Source: Mycobacterium sp.
GTDB lineage: Bacteria; Actinomycetota; Actinomycetes; Mycobacteriales; Mycobacteriaceae
Length of the DNA: 34,982 bases
Direction: 5' to 3'
NCBI GenBank assembly: GCA_019236925.1
Contig: JAFAID010000679.1
Location: forward strand, 1 to 34,982
Shown here: positions 27,199-34,982 of the stretch, piece after piece
How positions within the stretch are numbered: the first letter of the stretch is position 1
Layout of the letters: each line of letters begins with the position of its first letter
The notes under the pieces: model-generated
The model's input: the letters and a program-made list of their open reading frames with translations, nothing else
Databases searched by the model: none
Told to the model about the DNA's origin: nothing
Translations under genes and position numbers: made by a program

Positions 27199-28160
27199 CA
27201 CGCCACACCGGATCGGCGATCAATTGATGGGGCCGGGTGCATCAACCGCGCCCGCCATGACCGCAGTAGCCCGGCGCCGGCGACGCCTAGTCGTCGGGCG
27301 GTCCCCACGGTGGCCCGGCGACTGAACACGGCGAACTCGCAGTCTTCGATGCGGTCGAGAATTTCCGAGTACAGCGTCAGGGCCGTGGCCACGCAGGCGC
27401 GTGAACGCGGCGCTAACAGCGAAATTCCGCCCGCGGCGTACCGGTAGACTCCTCGCGTGATGTCATGCTGATCGGCCAGGGCGTCGCGCACCCGGCGGTC
27501 GGTTTGGCGATGGCTGTGGCACCACATCAGCAGATCGCGGTCGACATCATAGGCGGCCAGTTCATCGGCGGGTAAGTAAACCCGTTGGCGGGTCAGGTCT
27601 TCGTCGATGTCCCGCAAAAAATTCGTGAGCTGGAAGGCCCTGCCCAGCGCCGCGGCGTGCGGTGCGGCTTGCTCGGTCGGGCCGGTGGTGCCCAGTATCG
27701 GAAGCAGTTGTAGGCCAATCGCTTCCGCAGATCCCTTCATGTACAGGTTCAGCGCTGCGCGGTTGGGATAATCGGTGATCGTCAGATCCATCCGCATCGA
27801 GGCGAGAAAGTCGTCGAACAGTTCGTCACTGATGCCGTAGCGGCGTGCGGCGTCGCCGACTGCCGCGAGGACGGGATTGGTCGAGTGGTCGGCGCGCGCG
27901 AAGAACTGGTCGGACAGCTGCTGCAGCCGCATCGCGCGGGTCGCGGTGTCCAGGTTCGGGTTGAGGTCGTCGAGGATGTCGTCGGCGTAGCGAGCGAAGC
28001 CGTACAGCGCATGCACCGGCGGACGCTGTTCGGGCGCAAGCAATCTGGTAGCCAAAAAGAAGGTGCGGCCGTGGGCGGCGTTGATTTCCCGACAGCGTCG
28101 ATACGCGCTGCGCAGTTCCGGATCCGCGACACCGGCCGCGTCCAATTCGCCGCGGATCAT
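27198..28160 (-). CDS. crtB: Phytoene synthase
   Basis: Squalene/phytoene synthase family, 320 aa; condenses two GGPP molecules head-to-head to 15-cis phytoene. Aspartate-rich motif 1 is YADDILDDLN (about residues 58-67) and motif 2 is FQLTNFLRDIDEDLTRQRVYLP, both with the Asp residues needed for Mg-diphosphate binding. The N-terminal HGRTFFLATRLL and MDLTITDYP segments are also typical. The ATG at 28160 overlaps the crtI stop (ATGA), giving the usual crtI-crtB coupling. The family assignment is unambiguous; phytoene rather than squalene activity is supported by the operon. Confidence 0.96.
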   Translation of the reverse strand: MIRGELDAAGVADPELRSAYRRCREINAAHGRTFFLATRLLAPEQRPPVHALYGFARYADDILDDLNPNLDTATRAMRLQQLSDQFFARADHSTNPVLAAVGDAARRYGISDELFDDFLASMRMDLTITDYPNRAALNLYMKGSAEAIGLQLLPILGTTGPTEQAAPHAAALGRAFQLTNFLRDIDEDLTRQRVYLPADELAAYDVDRDLLMWCHSHRQTDRRVRDALADQHDITRGVYRYAAGGISLLAPRSRACVATALTLYSEILDRIEDCEFAVFSRRATVGTARRLGVAGAGLLRSWRARLMHPAPSIDRRSGVA

Positions 28161-29686
28161 GACAGCCCGGCTCTCGTGACGACACTTCGTGTTGACTTCT
28201 CGACGATGCCGGTGATGCGGTCGGCGGCTAATCGCCCGGAGATCAAGGTGGTCGGCACGCCGACGCCGGGCACCGTCGACGATCCGGCCAACACCGCGTT
28301 GTCAATGCCGCGCACGGTGTTAGCCGGACGGAATGGCCCGGTCTGCGCGAACGTGTGGGCCAGCGCAAACGGAGTGCCGGCGACCATGCCCTGGCGGGCC
28401 CAGTCAGCGGGATTGACGACGTGCAGCACCTTCGCGCCGTTGCGCAGGCCCGGAACCAGTCGCGCGGCGACGACGTCGACCAGCTGATCGGCATAGGCGT
28501 CGCCGATCCGGGACCAGTCGACGACACCGCGGGTGAGGTTCGGTGCCGGGGCCAGCACATAGAACAGATCGTGGCCGGGCGGGGCCAAGCTCGGGTCGCT
28601 GGCCGTCGGCCTGGTGACGAGCAACGACGGATCCCGCATCAGCCGGCCATAGCGGATGATGTCGGTGAATGTCTGGTCCCATGCTGCGCCGAACACGATA
28701 TTGTGGTGTGCCAGTGCGCGATTCGCCGATGGCCGCCGGGGGCAGCCGATGTGAGCGACAACCGCCGACGGCGCCGGCCGCCGGGTGCCGATGCGGCGGG
28801 GTTCGCGGCCCAGCATCGTGTAGGTTTGCGGCAGTTCGCTGGTCAGCACGACTGCGTCGCAGGTGATGCGCTGATCCTGGTCGGTATGAACCGCCGCGAC
28901 GCGGCCGCCCGCGCGTTCCAGCCCGGTGACCGTGGCACCGTAGTGGAATCGCACTCCGGCATCTGTCGCGGCGGCGGCCAAAGCATCGGGCAGTACTCGC
29001 ACGCCGCCGCGCGGGAAGAGAACTCCCGAAACGGTATCCATGTAGGCGATGACCGCGTAGACCGCCAGAGCCTGCCGGGGTGCCACCCCGGCATACAGCG
29101 ACTGGAAGGTGAACACTCGTCGCAGTCGCGGGTCGGTGATGTGGCGCTTGACCATGACATCCCATTTGCGGAATCCGCCGATCGCCGCCAGCTTCGCCAG
29201 CTGCGGATTAAGCAGCGACAGTGGGGAATCGAAGTTCCTTGCGATGAACCCCTCGAATTCGGTGCGGTACAACTGGGTCAGCCAGTCGCGTAGCTGCCGG
29301 TAACCGGCGGCCTGCTTGGCGTCGGCGAATTCCTCGATCGTGGTAGCCATTTGATCAGCATCGCTGTGCACATCGATGCTGCTGCCGTCGGCGAACTGCG
29401 CGCGGTAGGCGGGATCCACTGCAAGTAAATCCATTCGCCCAGAACTGCTTTCACCGACCGCGGCGAACGTCTCATCGATAACATCTGGCATCGTCAGCAC
29501 CGTCGGTCCGGTGTCGATCCGGTAGCCGTCGACATCGAGGCGCCCCGCGCGTCCACCTGGCCAGCTTTCACGTTCGACGACCGTGACTTCGCGGCCACGG
29601 CCGGCCAGGTGCAGGGCCGCGGACAGGCCCGCGAAACCTGCGCCGACCACGACCACCCGATCACTCGGACCCTGCACGGTCCGCAT
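28157..29686 (-). CDS. crtI: Phytoene desaturase
   Basis: Bacterial-type FAD-dependent phytoene desaturase of 509 aa that converts phytoene through successive desaturations to lycopene. The N-terminal dinucleotide fold VVVVGAGFAGLSAALHLAGRG, ERESWPGGRAGRLDVDGYRIDTGPTVLTMP, and the C-terminal signature LAGSSTVPGVGVPTTLISGRLAADRI are all diagnostic. The ATG at 29686 has GGAGG 9 nt upstream and lies 28 bp after the crtE stop; the longer frame to 29800 would overlap crtE and is rejected. Peripheral membrane location is expected. Confidence 0.96.
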   Translation of the reverse strand: MRTVQGPSDRVVVVGAGFAGLSAALHLAGRGREVTVVERESWPGGRAGRLDVDGYRIDTGPTVLTMPDVIDETFAAVGESSSGRMDLLAVDPAYRAQFADGSSIDVHSDADQMATTIEEFADAKQAAGYRQLRDWLTQLYRTEFEGFIARNFDSPLSLLNPQLAKLAAIGGFRKWDVMVKRHITDPRLRRVFTFQSLYAGVAPRQALAVYAVIAYMDTVSGVLFPRGGVRVLPDALAAAATDAGVRFHYGATVTGLERAGGRVAAVHTDQDQRITCDAVVLTSELPQTYTMLGREPRRIGTRRPAPSAVVAHIGCPRRPSANRALAHHNIVFGAAWDQTFTDIIRYGRLMRDPSLLVTRPTASDPSLAPPGHDLFYVLAPAPNLTRGVVDWSRIGDAYADQLVDVVAARLVPGLRNGAKVLHVVNPADWARQGMVAGTPFALAHTFAQTGPFRPANTVRGIDNAVLAGSSTVPGVGVPTTLISGRLAADRITGIVEKSTRSVVTRAGLS

Positions 29687-29714
29687 CAGCGGATACCTCC
29701 CGCAGTCACAAGTG

Positions 29715-30860
29715 TCATTCGGTGCGCTCCGTGCATATCGCGGCCATATTCGCCAGCGCGGCGCATATCGATTCATCGAGCCGAAGCTCGTCGAGCCCAT
29801 CGCGCGCCGATGCCACGCGGTCGCTGATCAAGTCTTCGATCCACTGCACGGCGCCGGTCGTGACGATCAGCGTACGCCAACGGTCGATCGCGGTGTCGTC
29901 AAGTTCAGCGTTGTTCATCAAGTCCGTGAGCTGTCTGCGGGTGGGCGCGTCGGCCAGTCGGTGTGCGGCAATCACCACACTGGTCGCTTTGCGCTCGACG
30001 AGATCTCGGCCACTGGGTTTACCGGTTACCGCCTCGGAGCCGAAGACGCCGAGCAAATCATCACGGAGCTGGAACGCTTCTCCGATGGCGGTGCCGTAGC
30101 GGCCCAGGCCCGATAGCGTGCGATCGTTGCAGCCGCTCATCGCCGCACCGATCTCCAAAGGCCGGCGCACCGTGTAATTGCCCGACTTGCGGCGGGCGAC
30201 TTCCAGCACAACCGCCATCGAGGGCAGGTCGCGGACATCGCTTGCGAGATCGGCGAATTGGCCCAGCGCCAACTCGGTGCGCATGGCGTCGTAGCGTGGC
30301 AACGCCTGTTGCAACCGGCGATGCTCGATGCCGCTCTCGCGGAGCATCTGCTCAGCCCAGATCAGGCACAGATCGCCGAGCAGGATCGCGGCTGACTCGC
30401 CGAAGCGGCGTGGTGATCCGGATAGCGCCCGCTTTCGATGCCAGTCGCCGAACTGAATATGCGCCGCCGCGCGCCCCCTCCGCGACGGTGAATCGTCCAT
30501 GACATCGTCTTGCAGCAACGCGAAGGCGTGCAGCAGCTCCAAGCTGGCGGACGCGTAGCGGGCCTCGTCACTGTCCGCGGCGCCGGCCCGCCACCCCAGA
30601 TACATGAAGGTGGAGCGCAGGCACTTGCCGCCGGTGAGGAAGTTCAGCAGGATGTCGCCGGCAACCTCGACACCGGCCTCATCCAAGTCGGCGGCGCAGC
30701 GGTTGGCGACAAATTCCGCGACGTGGGTCAGCACAGTGCGCCGCAGCCCGATTCGCCATACGTCGAACTGCCCGGGATCTGACCAGGATTCCTGATGCAG
30801 CGATACCGGCTCCGTGGAAGGCGCCAACGACAATGCGCCCAGTGCGACCGGCTTGGCCAC
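29715..30860 (-). CDS. crtE: Geranylgeranyl diphosphate synthase
   Basis: Trans-isoprenyl diphosphate synthase of 381 aa. GGKCLRS binds the IPP diphosphate; the first aspartate-rich motif is LLQDDVMDDSPSRRG; the second is FQLRDDLLGVFG, where the last Asp of DDxxD is Gly, as in many actinobacterial GGPP synthases. KPSGRDLVERKATSV follows. GTG 30860 is chosen for the strong GAGGGGG 5 nt upstream; GTG 30890 adds ten residues but has no evident ribosome site. It is the first gene of the eight-gene crt operon and provides GGPP for CrtB. The promoter region with an AT-rich element is shared with the divergent TIGR03085 gene. Confidence 0.94.
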   Translation of the reverse strand: MAKPVALGALSLAPSTEPVSLHQESWSDPGQFDVWRIGLRRTVLTHVAEFVANRCAADLDEAGVEVAGDILLNFLTGGKCLRSTFMYLGWRAGAADSDEARYASASLELLHAFALLQDDVMDDSPSRRGRAAAHIQFGDWHRKRALSGSPRRFGESAAILLGDLCLIWAEQMLRESGIEHRRLQQALPRYDAMRTELALGQFADLASDVRDLPSMAVVLEVARRKSGNYTVRRPLEIGAAMSGCNDRTLSGLGRYGTAIGEAFQLRDDLLGVFGSEAVTGKPSGRDLVERKATSVVIAAHRLADAPTRRQLTDLMNNAELDDTAIDRWRTLIVTTGAVQWIEDLISDRVASARDGLDELRLDESICAALANMAAICTERTE

Positions 30861-30975
30861 CGAAGCCCCCTCGAAAGATCGGGTTGCCACCAGTTCGAAC
30901 GGCTCAGACTCACGCGGTCATACCCCCTGACAACGAAGGCAAACACGCGCCGACTGGCGGTACCCATATTCGCTT

Positions 30976-31010
30976 CACAAGATTAAAGTTTAACTTACTG
31001 AACTTATAGC
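30976..31010. promoter_or_regulatory. AT-rich operator/promoter element upstream of crtE (site C)
   Basis: It contains the dyad TTAAA-g-TTTAA (30983-30993) and a direct repeat AACTTA-ctg-AACTTA (30992-31006) in otherwise GC-rich DNA. Read towards crtE, TTCAGTAAGTTAAACTTTAA resembles the tspO/marR element TTCAGTTGATTAATACTTC, and TTAACTTACTGAACTTAT resembles site B. This suggests one regulator acts at all three. The site is 116 bp or more from the crtE GTG and within 80 bp of the divergent gene. Confidence 0.6.
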
Positions 31011-31052
31011 GCACTCGCCAGAGCAAAGCCACCATGGCTTATCGTGTGGCTC

Positions 31053-31676
31053 ATGACTGCCGCCCGGCGCGAGCGAAGCGCCCTCGTGGAGACCCTGCGC
31101 AGAGTCGGGCCCGACGCGCCGACGCTGTGCGCCGGCTGGACGACCCGGGACCTGGCAGCCCACCTCGTCGTCCGGGAACGGCGACTGGACGCGACGCCGG
31201 GAATCACGATTCCCTTCCTGGCCGGTTACACCGCCAAGGTGCAGAACCAGACGGCGGGGTCGAACAGCTGGGACGACCTTGTCGAGATGGTCGCGTCGGG
31301 GCCGCCGATCTACTCGCCGTTCAAGCTGCTCGACTCGGTAGCCAACCTCGGCGAGATGTTCATCCATCACGAGGACGTGCGCCGCGCGGTCGACGGCTGG
31401 CAGCCCAGGGTGCTCGACGCATCGACCGTCGCCACGCTGCGCCGTCAGCTCGCGCTGCTGAGTCGCATGACGCTGGCGAGGCTGCCTGCTCAGGTCAGCC
31501 TGCAGACGACCGACGGGCAGCGGATTGCCCGCGTCGGCCGGGGCGATACCGTCACAGTGAGCGGTGAGCCGCAGGAGTTGGTGTTATTCGTCGCAGGCCG
31601 CGACGCCGCGCGCGTCGAATTCGACGGCGACGCAGCGGCCGTCGCCGCCGTCCGAGCGTCGAAGCGCGGCCTGTGA
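31053..31676 (+). CDS. TIGR03085 family protein (DinB/MDMPI-like)
   Basis: Protein of 207 aa with an N-terminal helical domain like mycothiol-dependent maleylpyruvate isomerase/DinB proteins. RRERSALVETLRRVGPDAPTLCAGWTTRDLAAHLVVRERR is typical of the actinobacterial TIGR03085 family. Candidate metal ligands are the His in AAHLVVRE and the HH in FIHHEDVRRA. The function is unknown; mycothiol or metal binding is inferred from fold. ATG 31053 is preferred over GTG 31044. It is divergent from crtE and may share its control region. The stop directly abuts the stop of the broken TIGR01777 gene on the other strand. Confidence 0.85.
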   Translation: MTAARRERSALVETLRRVGPDAPTLCAGWTTRDLAAHLVVRERRLDATPGITIPFLAGYTAKVQNQTAGSNSWDDLVEMVASGPPIYSPFKLLDSVANLGEMFIHHEDVRRAVDGWQPRVLDASTVATLRRQLALLSRMTLARLPAQVSLQTTDGQRIARVGRGDTVTVSGEPQELVLFVAGRDAARVEFDGDAAAVAAVRASKRGL

Positions 31677-31968
31677 TCAGCGGCCGAGCAGATGCCGCAG
31701 CGTCTGGTCGAGGCCCGGACGGCGAAACCGGTGACCGGCCTGTTGCAGCCGGGTCGAGTGTCTGGTCGCCACGGTCGTAGCCGTAGTATCCGATCGCCGA
31801 GGCGCTGATCAGCACTTTCGGTCCGCGGGCTGATTTCGCGATCAGCTCGGCCAGCCGGCGGGTGGGACCGATCCGACTGTCGCGGATCGCGGCTCGGTAC
31901 GACTCAGTGAAGCGGCCGGCGATCGAGGCGCCCGCCAGGTGAATCAACGCATCGTCGCCGGGCGGTGG
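31677..31968 (-). pseudogene. Remnant of a TIGR01777 (SulA-like) NAD-dependent epimerase gene
   Basis: Two separate pieces of one family are visible on the minus strand. From 31947 the frame encodes MIHLAGASIAGRFTES..., IRDSRIGPTRRLAELI and ISASAIGYYGYDRGD, the central NAD-domain portion of TIGR01777 epimerases. From about 31770 to the TGA at 31677-31679, in another frame, it encodes RLQQAGHRFRRPGLDQTLRHLLGR, the family's C-terminal signature. The GxxGxxG N-terminus is missing, and something over 100 codons between the pieces are deleted with a frame change near 31770. The upstream edge runs into the glucosyltransferase stop (31970). It is clearly non-functional and suggests deletion at the right edge of the accessory block. 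Confidence 0.85.
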
Positions 31969-31969
31969 A

Positions 31970-33223
31970 CTAGCGATCCGGCAGCGCGTGCTCGACGATG
32001 GGCAGCCGCGGCAGCGGCTGACGTTCGCGGCGTTTGGCCGCCAGGTATACCTGAGCGGTCTCCTCGGCCACCGTGTGCCAATCGAAATCCGAGGTCAGGC
32101 GTTCACGCGCGGCCCGGGCCCGGCGCGCAGCGGCGGCCGGATCGTCAAGCACGGCGGCGACGGCTTTGGCCAGCCGCGTCACATCGCTGGGCGGACAAGA
32201 CATCCCGGTCTCGCCGTTGATCACCGCCTCGCCCAGGCCGCCGATGTTCGACGTCACCAACGGCGTTCCCGCCGCCGCGGCCTCCAGCGCCACCAGGCCG
32301 AATGGCTCGTAGTGGCTGGGTAGCACCGCCGCGTCGGCACGGTGCAGCGCCGCCAAGAGCTCGTCGTGGTCGAGACGCCCGACGAACCGCGTTGCCTTGA
32401 GCACTCGATGTTTACGAGCCTGCTCGACGAGCCAGTCCTGCTGGGTGCCCTCACCGGCGATCGTCAGCGTGGTGCCCGGGTGGGTGCGCCGGATCCGCGG
32501 CAGCGCCGCGATGGCGTCGTGCACGCCCTTCTCGTATTCCAGCCGGCCCACGAACAGCAGTTCCGGCGGCTCACTGGGCCCACGGTGGCGCCGACGACTC
32601 GCGAACGGCCAGCGGGCTGCGTCGATGCCATTGCGGATCACGGTGACCTCGGCCAGCCCGGGCCCGAACAGTTCGGTGATCTCGTCACACATCGACGCCG
32701 AACACGTGATAAGAGAATCAGATTCGCGCACCAACCACGATTCCACGGCATGTACCTGCCTGCTCAGCGATCCAGAGACCCATCCGGAATGCCGACCGGC
32801 TTCGGTCGCGTGAATCGTGGAAACCATTGGCACGTCAAAAAACTCAGACAGCGCGACGGTGGGATGAGCGACCAGCCAGTCATGGGCGTGTACGACATCG
32901 GGGCGCCACGGGTGGTCGCTCGACCGGTCCTTCAGCGACAATCCGGCGCGTATCATGGCGTGGCCCATGGCCAGCGTCCAGGCCATCATGTCCTCGCCGA
33001 AGGTGAACTCGTGTGGATCGTGTGCGGCCGCGACGACTCGGACGTCCTCGCTGATTTCATCCGACGACGGGTGAGTGCTCGGATCGGTTCCTGACGGGCG
33101 GCGGGACAGCACGACAACTTCGTGCCCCGCGGCCACCAACGCCGTCGACAGGTGATGGACGTGGCGACCGAGCCCACCGATGACCACCGGCGGGTACTCC
33201 CACGACACCATTAGAACTTTCAT
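31970..33223 (-). CDS. Alpha-1,4-glucosyltransferase of MGLP/glucan synthesis (Rv3032 type)
   Basis: GT4-family, GT-B fold glycosyltransferase of 417 aa, orthologous to M. tuberculosis Rv3032 (414 aa). The N-terminal domain begins MKVLMVSWEYPPVVIGGLGRHVHHL with the glycine-rich donor-side loop. VHAHDWL and the C-terminal LLFVGRLEYEKGVHD and E-x7-E motif (SHYEPFGLVALEAAAAG) are typical. Published work assigns Rv3032 to elongation of the alpha-1,4-glucan backbone of methylglucose lipopolysaccharides and cytosolic/capsular glucan. The ATG 33223 overlaps the GH57 stop (ATGA), coupling it to the branching enzyme. It is the last intact gene of the right-hand MGLP operon. Confidence 0.95.
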   Translation of the reverse strand: MKVLMVSWEYPPVVIGGLGRHVHHLSTALVAAGHEVVVLSRRPSGTDPSTHPSSDEISEDVRVVAAAHDPHEFTFGEDMMAWTLAMGHAMIRAGLSLKDRSSDHPWRPDVVHAHDWLVAHPTVALSEFFDVPMVSTIHATEAGRHSGWVSGSLSRQVHAVESWLVRESDSLITCSASMCDEITELFGPGLAEVTVIRNGIDAARWPFASRRRHRGPSEPPELLFVGRLEYEKGVHDAIAALPRIRRTHPGTTLTIAGEGTQQDWLVEQARKHRVLKATRFVGRLDHDELLAALHRADAAVLPSHYEPFGLVALEAAAAGTPLVTSNIGGLGEAVINGETGMSCPPSDVTRLAKAVAAVLDDPAAAARRARAARERLTSDFDWHTVAEETAQVYLAAKRRERQPLPRLPIVEHALPDR

Positions 33224-34797
33224 CGCGGCAGCCTGCGTGCGTCCAGTGCGCCGAACAGCCCGTCGGCCCGGTTCCAGCCATCGGCCAGGCGCTGCGCGAC
33301 CTCCCGGCGGCCGGACGCCAGCGCGCCGGCGATCTCGCGGGTGGCGTGTGCGTGCAGATGAGCCCGGTAGCGGGCGTAGTCGGCGGCCGAGTCCTTACTC
33401 ACCATGAACGGCCAATCGCTGGACACGGTAAGCAATGTCTCGCGCAGGATCTGATCGGCGATCTGGTCGCGGGGGATCGGCCCGTCCAGGGACGCCGGCT
33501 GTGCCAGCGCCTTATCGACGGTGCTCAGCGCCGTGTCGACGACCTCGGTGTTGAGGTGCACCAGGTCGGCCACCTTGTCACCGGCCCAGACCTGCCAGTC
33601 CTTGCCGGAACCCCAAGAGCTGGGCGGTAATTCGACAGCATCGCCGACGAAACCCTCGGCGATGGCGTCGCTCAGCGTGCCGATGCGCACCCCGGCTGCC
33701 GGCAATGCCCGCAGCACCCGTTCCAGCCACACCGGTCCCTCGTACCACCAGTGGCCGAACAACTCGGTGTCGAACGCGGCCACGACGTGCGCGGGCCGTC
33801 CGATGCGCTCGGATTCGGACTGCAGCCGGCCGCGGACCACGTTGACGAAATCAGCGACGTGGCCGTCGATTGCGTGATCGGCACGCTCGGGATCGTAGGG
33901 CGCCTTGGCGTCCGATGGCACATTGCGGCCGGTGACCCGGGCCGGCTTGAGGCCGGTGCGGTGATCGTAGGTGTGGAAGTCGCGGTAGGCGGCGTGGCCG
34001 GGATAGCCGGATTTCGGCGACCACACCCGGTAGCTGACCTGCAGGTCGCGCCCAAACGCGACGACGTCGGAATCGCCGACCGGCCGGCCCAGCGCGGTGT
34101 CACCATGCAGCGACGGCCCGTCGACCATGAAATGGCCGACTCCGGCGGTCGCATAGTCGTGTTCCATCCCCGGGGCGTAGGCGCATTCGGGTGCCCATAT
34201 TCCAATCGGCGTGTGCGACAACCGCTGCCGGGCATCGGCCAGGCCCTCGCGCAGCGCGAATTCGCGCAGCCGCGGTGTCAGCAACGGCTGAAAAGGATGC
34301 GCCAGCGGACCGCCCAACAACTCGACCGTGCCGGCGTCGATCAGCCCGCGTAGCAGCGGGCTCGCGCCATGGTGCCACCCGGTGGCGAAATCGTCTAGCG
34401 CTTGCTCGGTCTCGGCGAATTCACGAATCCCAAAGGTCCGCAATGCTTCTGGTGTGCAGGATGAAGCGGCATCCGAGAGGTCTCCGGGGCGGACGCTGGC
34501 CGCCTCGGCGGCGCGCAGTTGCCAGTTGGCCAACCAGTGGTACATCCCGTCCAGGCAGTACGGGTCGTCAAGCTGCGCGGTCACCACCGGCGTCATGCCC
34601 AAGGTGATCAGTCGACGGCGGTCCTCGCCGGCCAGTTTGCGCAGCACCCGCAGCAGCGGCAGATAGGCGGCCGACCACGACTGGTAGAGCCATTCCTCAC
34701 CCACGGGCCAGCGGCCGTGGTGGGCCAGCCACGGCAGATGGGTGTGCAGCACCAGGGTGAACAGGCCGGGCACCTGGCTACCGGTCGGCTGATTCAT
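33220..34797 (-). CDS. GH57 1,4-alpha-glucan branching enzyme (Rv3031 type)
   Basis: Glycoside hydrolase family 57 protein of 525 aa, orthologous to Rv3031. The N-terminal LVLHTHLPWLAHHG is conserved motif 1. The nucleophile is Glu204 in WAPECAY and the acid/base is Asp343 in AFDTELFGHWWYEGP, the two GH57 catalytic motifs. The C-terminal helical domain (LRETLLTVSSDWPFMVSKDSAADYARYR) matches branching-enzyme members. It is expected to introduce alpha-1,6 branches into the methylglucose/glucose polymer in the cytosol. The ATG 34797 overlaps the stop of the Rv3030-type gene (ATGA), and the gene is translationally coupled to the Rv3032-type gene. Confidence 0.95.
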   Translation of the reverse strand: MNQPTGSQVPGLFTLVLHTHLPWLAHHGRWPVGEEWLYQSWSAAYLPLLRVLRKLAGEDRRRLITLGMTPVVTAQLDDPYCLDGMYHWLANWQLRAAEAASVRPGDLSDAASSCTPEALRTFGIREFAETEQALDDFATGWHHGASPLLRGLIDAGTVELLGGPLAHPFQPLLTPRLREFALREGLADARQRLSHTPIGIWAPECAYAPGMEHDYATAGVGHFMVDGPSLHGDTALGRPVGDSDVVAFGRDLQVSYRVWSPKSGYPGHAAYRDFHTYDHRTGLKPARVTGRNVPSDAKAPYDPERADHAIDGHVADFVNVVRGRLQSESERIGRPAHVVAAFDTELFGHWWYEGPVWLERVLRALPAAGVRIGTLSDAIAEGFVGDAVELPPSSWGSGKDWQVWAGDKVADLVHLNTEVVDTALSTVDKALAQPASLDGPIPRDQIADQILRETLLTVSSDWPFMVSKDSAADYARYRAHLHAHATREIAGALASGRREVAQRLADGWNRADGLFGALDARRLPR

Positions 34798-34982
34798 CGG
34801 CGCACCGCGATTGCGACCAGATCGAGGCTCTCGTCAATGTTCCGCGCTTCTGCCTCGACAACATCGAAGTCAGCGGTGGTCACCGCGGCGACATCGGCCA
34901 GCAGCTCCGCCGGCCAGGGCGCGTCGGCGACCGCCCGCGCGATCTGGGCGTCGATGATCGAGCCGCCGTGCCGGGCATCCAT
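34794..34982 (-). CDS. MGLP-associated SAM methyltransferase, C-terminal part (Rv3030 type)
   Basis: Only the last 62 codons or so are inside the window; the frame is open through the right edge. MDARHGGSIIDAQIARAV and WPAELLADVAAVTTADF match the C-terminus of M. tuberculosis Rv3030 (about 274 aa), the methyltransferase proposed for 6-O-methylation of MGLP glucose units. The SAM-binding part lies outside, so no catalytic residues can be checked. It overlaps the GH57 start by ATGA and is the upstream gene of this three-gene operon. Confidence 0.9.
   Translation of the reverse strand: MDARHGGSIIDAQIARAVADAPWPAELLADVAAVTTADFDVVEAEARNIDESLDLVAIAVRR

Noticed and set aside
28355..29293. 312-codon plus-strand frame opposite crtI
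   Set aside because: Antisense to a clear phytoene desaturase and with shadow-like composition.

Overview
The window is high-GC, tightly packed actinobacterial DNA. Its gene content and order match the Mycobacterium tuberculosis Rv3045 to Rv3030 neighbourhood, read here in the opposite orientation. Protein lengths and sequences match that locus closely (for example EchA17 and the Rv3038-type methyltransferase come out at 254 and 327 aa). The source is therefore almost certainly a Mycobacterium. The gene order resembles slow growers, and the carotenoid genes suggest a pigmented species. The species itself cannot be fixed from the sequence alone.

Left block (1-13366): partial adhC and the iron-siderophore lipoprotein fecB on the minus strand; then, divergently, ctaD (cytochrome c oxidase subunit I) and serB2. 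Next is a run of co-directional, mostly overlapping genes: ABC ATPase, Nudix hydrolase, echA17, a SAM methyltransferase and a THUMP-like methyltransferase. The secreted TB22.2-like protein follows. Two minus-strand genes (a small membrane protein and a PQQ-propeller lipoprotein) face it, and a hexapeptide acyltransferase completes the block.

Central accessory block (13367-31969): about 18.6 kb sits between the Rv3034c and Rv3032 orthologues, which lie close together in M. tuberculosis. It has four parts. (1) A photoprotection module: tspO-phr divergent from marR-fni (type 2 IPP isomerase). (2) A second MarR regulator and an NmrA/DUF2867-type dehydrogenase gene split by one in-frame stop. (3) A four-gene operon (DUF1214 protein, sulfotransferase, TetR, SDR) behind a good promoter with a palindrome. 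(4) An eight-gene minus-strand carotenoid operon, crtE-crtI-crtB-crtYc-crtYd-crtT-crtU-Rieske oxygenase, almost entirely joined by ATGA or similar overlaps. The predicted route is GGPP, phytoene, lycopene, beta-carotene and an aromatic carotenoid (isorenieratene type), possibly further modified by the CrtT-like methyltransferase and the Rieske protein. A TIGR03085 protein and a broken TIGR01777 epimerase gene mark the right edge.

Right block (31970-34982): orthologues of Rv3032 (alpha-1,4-glucosyltransferase), Rv3031 (GH57 branching enzyme) and the end of Rv3030 (methyltransferase). They belong to methylglucose lipopolysaccharide (MGLP) synthesis, and the central block separates them from their M. 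tuberculosis neighbours Rv3034c-Rv3037c.

The most notable observations are a related AT-rich element upstream of tspO/marR, the dehydrogenase gene and crtE (a candidate MarR regulon); the Rieske protein with an apparently intact mononuclear-iron motif at the end of the crt operon; and the single-stop dehydrogenase gene. No tRNA, rRNA, CRISPR array or recognisable insertion sequence was seen.
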